Source of the DNA: an uncultured Peptostreptococcus sp.
Lineage (GTDB): Bacteria; Bacillota; Clostridia; Peptostreptococcales; Peptostreptococcaceae
Assembly (NCBI GenBank): GCA_900759325.1
Contig: CAAEUW010000053.1
Span: 1-36,767, forward strand
Length of the DNA: 36,767 bases
Direction of reading: 5' to 3'
Position numbers and translations under genes: made by a program. The notes under the pieces were generated by a model. The model saw only the letters and a program-made list of their open reading frames with translations, was not told where the DNA came from and ran no database searches. The first letter of the stretch is position 1, and the number at the start of each line of letters is the position of its first letter. This document shows positions 31,572 through 36,767 of this stretch, piece after piece.

Positions 31572-33233
31572 ATGCAGTGGTGGAAAAAATCGGTAGTATA
31601 CCAAATATATCCGAGGAGTTTTTATGATTCAAATGGGGATGGTCTTGGAGATATTAGAGGAATAATATCAAAATTAGACTACCTGGTAGAACTAGGAATA
31701 GATGTAATCTGGTTGAGTCCAGTATACGAATCTCCACAAGATGACAATGGCTATGATATTAGCGACTACAGGAAGATATGGTCAAGCTTCGGTACAGAGG
31801 AAGACATGTTTGAACTAATAGATGAGGCTCATAAGAGGAATATAAAGATAGTTATGGACCTTGTAGCCAACCATACGAGTGATGAGCACAAGTGGTTTGT
31901 AGAGAGTCGTAAGTCAAAGGACAATCCATACAGGGACTACTATTTTTGGTCGGATAAGAAGAATAATTGGGGATCCTTCTTTAGCGGGTCTGCTTGGCAG
32001 TACGATGAAGCGACTGGAGAATATTATCTCCACCTATTTACAAAGAAGCAACCAGACCTAAACTGGGAAAATCCAAAAGTTAGAAATGAAATCTGGGATA
32101 TGATGAAATTCTGGATGGACAAGGGTGTAGATGGATGGAGGCTAGACGTAATTAGCTCTATCTCAAAGTACACTGATTTTCCAGACTATGAAGGTGGTCA
32201 AGGTGAATACATAATAGGTGATTACCATATGAATGGACCAAGACTACATGAGTACATACAGGAGATGAATAGGGAAGTCCTATCAAAGTATGACTGTATG
32301 ACAGTTGGAGAGGCACCTGGTTCACATCCTGACAATGCCCTACTATTTTGTGGCAAGGATAGGAAAGAACTAAATATGATCTTTACCTTTGACCACATGA
32401 TGCTTGATATTGTTGAAGGGACAGAAGCAGGCAAGTGGAGAGTGAAAGACCTAGACCTAGTAGACCTAAAGGACACACTTGCAGCATGGCAAAATGGCTT
32501 ATATAATAAGGGGTGGAATTCACTATATTTTGAAAACCACGACCAGGCCCGTGTAATATCGAGGTGGGGAAATGACACCAATTACAGGGTTGAATGTGCC
32601 AAGATGTTTGCAACTATCCTACACCTAATGCAGGGGACACCATACATATACCAGGGTGAAGAAATTGGTATGGTCAACTGCAGGTATGAGATAGAAGAAT
32701 ACCAGGACGTAGAGATTAGGAATGCCTACAAGGACTTGGTTCTAGATAGAAAAGTTTTATCCAGAGATGACTTTATGGAAGCTGTATATAAGATATCCAG
32801 GGATAATGCTAGGACTCCAATGCAGTGGAATAATGAGGAACATGCAGGTTTTACTCAAGGTCAACCATGGCTTAGGGTCAATCCTAGATATAAAGAGATA
32901 AATGTTGAAGATGCACTAAAGGACAAAAATTCAATCTTCTACTATTATAAGAACTTGATTGAATTAAGGCATACTGACCCTGTCATAACAGAAGCGGATT
33001 TCAGGTTGATAGACAGGGAAAATAAGGACGTCTTTGCATATGAAAGATTTATAGACGGCAAGAGTATCATAGTAGTAGCAAATTTTGGTTCAAGCTTGGT
33101 AAACTTTGACCTAGATAAGAGCTACAAATTAGGAGACTATGACCTGATGATTTCTAATTATGAAAACTTGGATATTAAGGATAATAGAGTGGCTTTAAAG
33201 CCATATGAGGCATTTGCCATAAAGAACTATTAG
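31572..33233 (+). CDS. GH13 alpha-glucosidase (oligo-1,6-glucosidase / MalL type)
   Basis: A 553-aa cytoplasmic GH13 subfamily 31 enzyme. Region I is DLVANHTSD; the nucleophile is Asp192 (GWRLDVIS), the acid/base Glu247 (VGEAPG) and the third acid Asp324 (FENHDQAR). The residue after the nucleophile is Val193; in this subfamily Val there goes with alpha-1,6 activity and Thr or Ala with maltose (alpha-1,4) activity, so isomaltose or branched dextrin fragments are likely substrates. Trehalose-6-phosphate hydrolases look similar, but the context lacks a PTS and trehalose genes. It starts three bases after the phosphorylase stop, extending the operon to sugars that the phosphorylase cannot use. 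Confidence 0.88.
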   Translation: MQWWKKSVVYQIYPRSFYDSNGDGLGDIRGIISKLDYLVELGIDVIWLSPVYESPQDDNGYDISDYRKIWSSFGTEEDMFELIDEAHKRNIKIVMDLVANHTSDEHKWFVESRKSKDNPYRDYYFWSDKKNNWGSFFSGSAWQYDEATGEYYLHLFTKKQPDLNWENPKVRNEIWDMMKFWMDKGVDGWRLDVISSISKYTDFPDYEGGQGEYIIGDYHMNGPRLHEYIQEMNREVLSKYDCMTVGEAPGSHPDNALLFCGKDRKELNMIFTFDHMMLDIVEGTEAGKWRVKDLDLVDLKDTLAAWQNGLYNKGWNSLYFENHDQARVISRWGNDTNYRVECAKMFATILHLMQGTPYIYQGEEIGMVNCRYEIEEYQDVEIRNAYKDLVLDRKVLSRDDFMEAVYKISRDNARTPMQWNNEEHAGFTQGQPWLRVNPRYKEINVEDALKDKNSIFYYYKNLIELRHTDPVITEADFRLIDRENKDVFAYERFIDGKSIIVVANFGSSLVNFDLDKSYKLGDYDLMISNYENLDIKDNRVALKPYEAFAIKNY

Positions 33234-33250
33234 GCATGTAAGGTGGTTTT

Positions 33251-33892
33251 ATGATAAAAGGAGTAATATTTGACTTAGACGGTGTCATAACTGATACAGC
33301 AAAACTCCACTACATAGCGTGGAAGAATTTGGCCAATAGTATTGGTATAGACATCGATGAGGAATTCAATGAAAGTCTAAAGGGGATATCTAGAACTGAT
33401 TCCCTGATAAGAATACTTGAGTATGGTGGTGTAAGAGACAAGTATTCAGACCAAGATATAAAAATTTTAACAGACAAAAAGAACGACGAATATGTAAAGC
33501 TTTTGGAAGACCTAACTAAAGAGGACATACTTCCAGGCATAGAAAACTTCATAAAAGAACTAAGAGATAACAATTTAAAAATAGGGCTTGCATCAGTTTC
33601 TAAGAATGCCAGCAGGATTCTAGAAATTTTAGGCCTACTTGATAAGGTTGACTTTATAGCCGACCCAGCCAAGGTTGAAAAGAGCAAGCCAGCGCCGGAT
33701 ATCTTTATAGAATCTGCTAGGGGATTAGGCCTAGCAATAGATGAGGTATTTGGAATTGAAGACTCCCAGGCGGGTGTAGAAGCCATGAGGGCTTGTAAGA
33801 TGAGGAGTGTTGGTATAGGTGTAGATGCAGACCTTAGACTTGAGACTACTCAAGACTTAAGTCTAGAAAAAATTGCTTTATATTTTGAATGA
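33251..33892 (+). CDS. pgmB: Beta-phosphoglucomutase
   Basis: A 213-aa HAD-superfamily mutase that converts beta-glucose-1-phosphate to glucose-6-phosphate. Catalytic Asp8 and Asp10 are in FDLDGVITDT; His20 lies in the AKLHYIAW segment that marks beta-PGM among HAD phosphatases; motif II is ASVSKNAS; motif III Lys and motif IV EDSQAGVEAM are present. Length is typical. It directly supplies the step after maltose phosphorylase. The gene overlaps the upstream end of the ATPase frame by a few bases if the longer ATPase start is used. Confidence 0.94.
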   Translation: MIKGVIFDLDGVITDTAKLHYIAWKNLANSIGIDIDEEFNESLKGISRTDSLIRILEYGGVRDKYSDQDIKILTDKKNDEYVKLLEDLTKEDILPGIENFIKELRDNNLKIGLASVSKNASRILEILGLLDKVDFIADPAKVEKSKPAPDIFIESARGLGLAIDEVFGIEDSQAGVEAMRACKMRSVGIGVDADLRLETTQDLSLEKIALYFE

Positions 33893-33903
33893 GAGGTAAG
33901 AGA

Positions 33904-35031
33904 ATGGCAACAGTAAAGCTAGAAAATATATGTAAATCATACGACAATGGATTCCAAGCAGCTAAGAATGTAAATATCGACATAGAAGATAAGGAATTTA
34001 TAGTTTTGGTTGGACCATCAGGTTGTGGTAAGTCTACAACACTTAGAATGATTGCAGGACTAGAAGACATTACTTCTGGTACATTAAAGATAGATGATAG
34101 GGTGGTAAATGATGTAGAGCCAAAGGAAAGAGATATAGCCATGGTATTCCAGAATTATGCCCTATATCCACATATGACAGTATATGATAATATGTCTTTT
34201 TCACTTAAGCTAAGAAAGATGGATAAGCAGGAAATAGACAAGAAGGTCAAGGAAGCTGCAAAGATACTTCAGCTAGAGAACTTATTAGACAGAAAGCCAA
34301 AGGCCCTATCTGGTGGACAGAGACAGAGAGTAGCCCTAGGAAGGTCTATAGTAAGAAATCCTAAGGTATTCTTGATGGATGAGCCCCTATCAAATCTTGA
34401 TGCCAAGTTAAGAACTGAGATGAGAGCCCAGATATCAAAGCTACACAAGGACCTTGGAGCTACATTCATATATGTAACTCACGACCAGACTGAGGCTATG
34501 ACAATGGGTGACAGGATAGTTGTAATGAAGGATGGTGTAGTTCAGCAGATAAACAAGCCAAAGGTTCTATATGATAACCCAGTAAACAAGTTCGTTGCAA
34601 GCTTTATAGGTAGTCCACAGATGAACTTTATGGATGCCGAAATCCTTAAGGAGGGTGACGACATAGTAGCTAGTATATCTGGTAAGGATGTTAAATTTGT
34701 AATACCTAAGGGTAAGGCCGCCTTCCTTGAAGAAAAGGGATATGTAGGTAAGACTATTATAGTAGGTATTAGACCAGAAGATATACACAAGGAGAAAGTA
34801 TTCCTTGATATGTCTGAAAACAGCCAGTTTAAGGCCGACGTAGTAATCAGAGAGCTAATGGGAGCAGAAATATATGCTTACCTTGATTTCAAGGGAACAG
34901 AATTGATAGCTAAGTTTGATGGTAGAAGTGATATAATGCCAAAACAGACACTAGATCTAGCTCTTGATATGAATAGAATGCACTTCTTTGATAAGGAAAC
35001 AGAAGAAAATATCCTATTTGATGCAGAATAA
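33904..35031 (+). CDS. Sugar ABC transporter ATPase, MsmX/MalK/UgpC type
   Basis: A 375-aa ATPase that powers CUT1 sugar importers. Walker A GPSGCGKST (about residues 37-45), signature LSGGQRQR, Walker B VFLMDEPLSNLDAKLR, and the switch THDQTEAM are intact. A C-terminal TOBE/OB domain follows (GIRPEDIH, FDGRS), the region that in MalK and MsmX contacts regulators and permeases. ATG 33904 is chosen for its AGAGGT site six bases upstream; ATG 33889 would add five residues. In many Bacillota one such ATPase serves several importers; its presence at the end of this operon favours the maltose importer but does not exclude sharing. Confidence 0.94.
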   Translation: MATVKLENICKSYDNGFQAAKNVNIDIEDKEFIVLVGPSGCGKSTTLRMIAGLEDITSGTLKIDDRVVNDVEPKERDIAMVFQNYALYPHMTVYDNMSFSLKLRKMDKQEIDKKVKEAAKILQLENLLDRKPKALSGGQRQRVALGRSIVRNPKVFLMDEPLSNLDAKLRTEMRAQISKLHKDLGATFIYVTHDQTEAMTMGDRIVVMKDGVVQQINKPKVLYDNPVNKFVASFIGSPQMNFMDAEILKEGDDIVASISGKDVKFVIPKGKAAFLEEKGYVGKTIIVGIRPEDIHKEKVFLDMSENSQFKADVVIRELMGAEIYAYLDFKGTELIAKFDGRSDIMPKQTLDLALDMNRMHFFDKETEENILFDAE

Positions 35032-35075
35032 TATATATTTTTACATTCTATGATATCGCGTAAGATAAATCCATA

Positions 35076-35119
35076 AAAATAGCCTTGGTTAGAGGAGAAT
35101 CCTCGCCAAGGCTATTTTA
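35076..35119 (+). terminator. Strong terminator after the maltose operon
   Basis: A 13-base perfect stem, AAAATAGCCTTGG (35076-35088) with CCAAGGCTATTTT (35106-35118), capped by an inner GAGGA/TCCTC pairing. The A-run and T-run flanks make it usable in both directions. Confidence 0.9.
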
Positions 35120-35145
35120 CTTCTAATTATCATGTCTAATTTTAT

Positions 35146-35173
35146 GGTTGTATAATATTGGTTGTATAATATT
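35146..35173 (+). repeat. 14-bp tandem duplication with TATAAT
   Basis: GGTTGTATAATATT occurs twice back to back (35146-35159, 35160-35173). Each copy contains TATAAT, but no -35 partner is clear. The second copy runs into the next hairpin. Confidence 0.8.
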
Positions 35174-35217
35174 TAGCGTTGGTGAGAGAAAAAGTTCTCT
35201 CCCAACGCTAAATTTTT
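35171..35217 (+). terminator. Second strong terminator-like hairpin
   Basis: ATTTAGCGTTGG (35171-35182) pairs with CCAACGCTAAAT (35202-35213); inside, GAGAG pairs with CTCTC, and one base is bulged. A T-run follows (to 35217). It lies before the transposase remnant and may shield it from readthrough. Confidence 0.8.
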
Positions 35218-35292
35218 GCAAAAAAATATGAACACACATCAAATCTCATGTATAATTTAAATCACGACAAATAAAAAACAAGGAGAAATAAT

Positions 35293-35439
35293 ATGTGTTC
35301 TAATACTAGTATAACAGAAATCTTAGGAATTAACGATAACAATTTAGTAATTTTAAGTAACGAGAAAGAAAATATTAAGGGGATAGAATATACAGTACTA
35401 AGGGGAAAGCTTTTGTATATGCCATTTCCTATAATATAA
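35293..35439 (+). pseudogene. Truncated ISL3-family-like transposase, N-terminus only
   Basis: A 48-codon frame with an excellent AAGGAG site seven bases upstream. The product (TSITEILGINDNNLVIL, then KGIEYTVLRGKLLYMP) follows the N-terminal pattern of ISL3 transposases, in which 'LLGI.D.NI' is followed by a 'KG....V..G.L.Y.P' strand just before the zinc-binding cysteines. Here the frame diverges exactly where the CxxC motif should start and stops, so the gene is cut after about 45 residues. No further transposase sequence is seen up to the CPBP gene. It could instead be a genuine small protein; the family match is from memory of the pattern. Confidence 0.5.
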
Positions 35440-35480
35440 TAAATAGTTACACAAAGCAAATAAAAACCTTTTTTAGCTTA

Positions 35481-35510
35481 TTGCAATAAATTATAAGTAT
35501 CTGTTATAAT
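35481..35510 (+). promoter_or_regulatory. Promoter for the CPBP protease gene
   Basis: TTGCAA (35481-35486) and TATAAT (35505-35510) with an 18-base spacer; a TGn extension directly precedes the -10. The start codon lies 51 bases downstream. Confidence 0.65.
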
Positions 35511-35560
35511 AGCCGTGTACAGATATCAGGAATTTGACAGGTTTATAATTTAAGGAATAT

Positions 35561-36400
35561 ATGGATATGTTTGATGATAGAATAAAGAAAGATATAGATA
35601 ATATAATTTTAGTAGTTTTTATTTTAGTAAGTACATCCCTCTTAACGGATGTTTTTTACAGTGTAGTGCTCGGTGTTTCGACTGCATTTGGAATTGATAT
35701 TACGGAATGGGCTTCAAATAATGATTTTTTTATGGATACCTTATTTTGCTTTTTTGCGGTACCTTTGTTTGGTATATGGTTTATTACAAGATTTGGCAAT
35801 AAAAGACATGAGAATCAGCTTTCTTTGATGCCTGCACTTTCGGTAACAGCTTTTGGAGTAGGCGGAATTGCGATGCTCTGGCTTTCATTTTTAAGTAAGA
35901 TACTTGGGAATGTGGCTGTAATATCTGAAAGTATGGATAATTTTAGAGAGTCATGGTCTGGTATGGACAGTGAACCATATATATGGGTATTTATGTCGGT
36001 TGTAATTGCTGGTCCTATATTTGAAGAAATTGTATTTAGAGGTCTTATATATAATTATATTGAAGAATTAGGTTCAAGTACCGCAGCGATTATAGTTTCA
36101 GGTATAACTTTCGGAATATGGCATGGAGAACCTGTACAGATGGTATATACCGCATTTATGGGCATAGTGTTAGGGATAGTATATTATAGAACAAGATCGC
36201 TTAAATATACAATATATGTGCATATAGTAAATAATCTGCTTTCAACTCTACCACCTTTCCTTGACACTGATATTAACAATGCTGCAATAAGTTATATATC
36301 TTATATAATGATAATACCTATGCTTGTAATAGTGTACAATATGTCAAAATACAGATATAATGATATGCCTTGTAAGGAAAATATAATGAGTGAAAAATAA
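35561..36400 (+). CDS. CPBP family intramembrane metalloprotease
   Basis: A 279-aa membrane protein of the CPBP (CAAX protease and bacteriocin-processing, Abi) family with about seven predicted segments. Motif 1 is Glu155-Glu156-x3-Arg160 (FEEIVFRGLIYN), motif 2 has His188 (TFGIWHGE) and motif 3 His221 with Asn (HIVNNLL): the residues expected for the metal site. Bacterial members serve in bacteriocin maturation or self-immunity; the substrate is unknown. TAAGGA precedes ATG 35561 closely; ATG 35567 is an alternative. Every Arg codon is AGA, whereas the repair genes use mostly AGG, and CTA Leu codons are few. With the transposase and Dps fragments beside it, horizontal arrival is likely. Confidence 0.88.
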   Translation: MDMFDDRIKKDIDNIILVVFILVSTSLLTDVFYSVVLGVSTAFGIDITEWASNNDFFMDTLFCFFAVPLFGIWFITRFGNKRHENQLSLMPALSVTAFGVGGIAMLWLSFLSKILGNVAVISESMDNFRESWSGMDSEPYIWVFMSVVIAGPIFEEIVFRGLIYNYIEELGSSTAAIIVSGITFGIWHGEPVQMVYTAFMGIVLGIVYYRTRSLKYTIYVHIVNNLLSTLPPFLDTDINNAAISYISYIMIIPMLVIVYNMSKYRYNDMPCKENIMSEK

Positions 36401-36405
36401 AATGA

Positions 36406-36573
36406 CAAAATGAATGTTTACCTTTAAAAGATGTTGAGTATTGGATAAAGGATACAAAGGAGATTGCTGACCTTGCAGATGATGAAGGCGATAAGATTAC
36501 TTCAGATATATTTAATGGCTATCTTAAAGAATACCAGAAACTTGAGTGGATGCTTAAATCATATGTAGAATAA
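36406..36573 (+). pseudogene. 3' end of a Dps-like (ferritin-like) gene
   Basis: After a TGA at 36403, an open frame with no start codon encodes LKDVEYWIKDTKEIADLADD, GDKITSDIFNGYLKEYQKLE and WMLKSYVE, ending with TAA at 36571-36573. This is the C-terminal helix region of Dps/ferritin-like DNA-protection proteins, with the usual 'GD..T.D......E....WML.S' pattern. The first two-thirds, including the ferroxidase ligands, are missing. The break lies within about ten bases of the CPBP stop codon, so the CPBP gene appears to have been joined onto a deleted dps gene. Confidence 0.6.
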
Positions 36574-36618
36574 CAATATGTATTGAGGGCTTGTCGGTAA
36601 ATAGATAACTTAAAAATA

Positions 36619-36653
36619 GGGAGTGAGTGGCTCATTTTGAGTCACACACTCCC
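36619..36653 (+). terminator. Hairpin, possible terminator
   Basis: GGGAGTG (36619-36625) pairs with CACTCCC (36647-36653), continued by GTG/CAC and CTC/GAG with a mismatch and a G-U pair. The T-run after it is weak (TAAACTTTTCC). It may be the original end of the dps transcript. Confidence 0.45.
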
Positions 36654-36674
36654 TAAACTTTTCCTGAAAAGAAA

Positions 36675-36767
36675 GGCTCTATGTCAAATAACGTTGGTGA
36701 TAATTTAAATCAATAAAATCTATTAAATTATGCGGCAGCATCCATAGCAAACTTATAGCTATGGATG
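36675..36767. mobile_element. Probable ISL3-family element end, running off the window
   Basis: GGCTCTATGTCAAATAACG at 36675-36693 followed by TTGGTGATAATTT resembles the terminal inverted repeats of ISL3-family insertion sequences (GGCTCT..GTCAAA). Inside it, ATAATTTAAATCA (36700-36712) also occurs at 35252-35264, just upstream of the truncated transposase start. The last 30 bases hold an imperfect hairpin (CCATAGC / AGCTATGG). Only one end is visible, so element size and gene direction are unknown. Confidence 0.45.

Noticed and set aside
1..36767. CRISPR array, tRNA or rRNA genes
   Set aside because: No regularly spaced repeats of suitable length and no cloverleaf or rRNA-like sequence was seen on either strand.

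Overview
The window comes from a low-G+C, Gram-positive-type bacterium. The clues are strong AAGGAGG-like ribosome binding sites, intrinsic terminators, a Cys-lipoprotein sugar-binding protein, AddAB rather than RecBCD, and frequent AGG (Arg) and CTA (Leu) codons. An anaerobic Bacillota lineage such as Tissierellia/Peptoniphilaceae would fit, but this is an inference and no rRNA or other marker is present to confirm it.

Layout. 1-4312: the 3' end of an ABC-transporter ATPase gene, two small unknown genes, a stress group (GlsB/YmgE-type membrane protein, CsbD-like protein, Mn-type superoxide dismutase), a YkvI-type membrane transporter and a small membrane protein. 4668-20923: a tightly coupled seven-gene DNA-repair block on the + strand. 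Its last four genes are addB-addA-sbcD-sbcC, a known Bacillota order. Its first three encode a 560-aa protein without recognisable ATPase motifs, a complete UvrD/Rep-type SF1 helicase of 750 aa, and a small free-standing RecB-type PD-(D/E)XK nuclease. I do not recognise this trio as a named system. It looks like a second AddAB/RecBCD-like end-processing machine with its nuclease on a separate polypeptide, and it is the best candidate here for an undescribed system. 20993-23188: a CNNM/CorC-type transporter and a DUF6873-like GME-fold protein.

23334-35031: a sugar region. A minus-strand pair (ROK kinase, low-molecular-weight tyrosine phosphatase) diverges from a LacI-family regulator preceded by two operator-like sites. 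The regulator is followed by a maltose/maltodextrin operon: binding lipoprotein, two permeases, GH65 maltose phosphorylase, GH13 alpha-glucosidase, beta-phosphoglucomutase and an MsmX/MalK-type ATPase. Together these explain uptake, phosphorolysis of maltose to glucose plus beta-glucose-1-phosphate, and conversion of the latter to glucose-6-phosphate. The ROK protein may phosphorylate the released glucose, but its subfamily features make that uncertain.

35032-36767: two strong terminators are followed by a scrambled accessory end. It holds a truncated ISL3-like transposase start, a CPBP membrane protease whose Arg codons are all AGA, the 3' end of a broken Dps-like gene, and an ISL3-like terminal sequence that runs off the window. 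No tRNA, rRNA or CRISPR array was seen.
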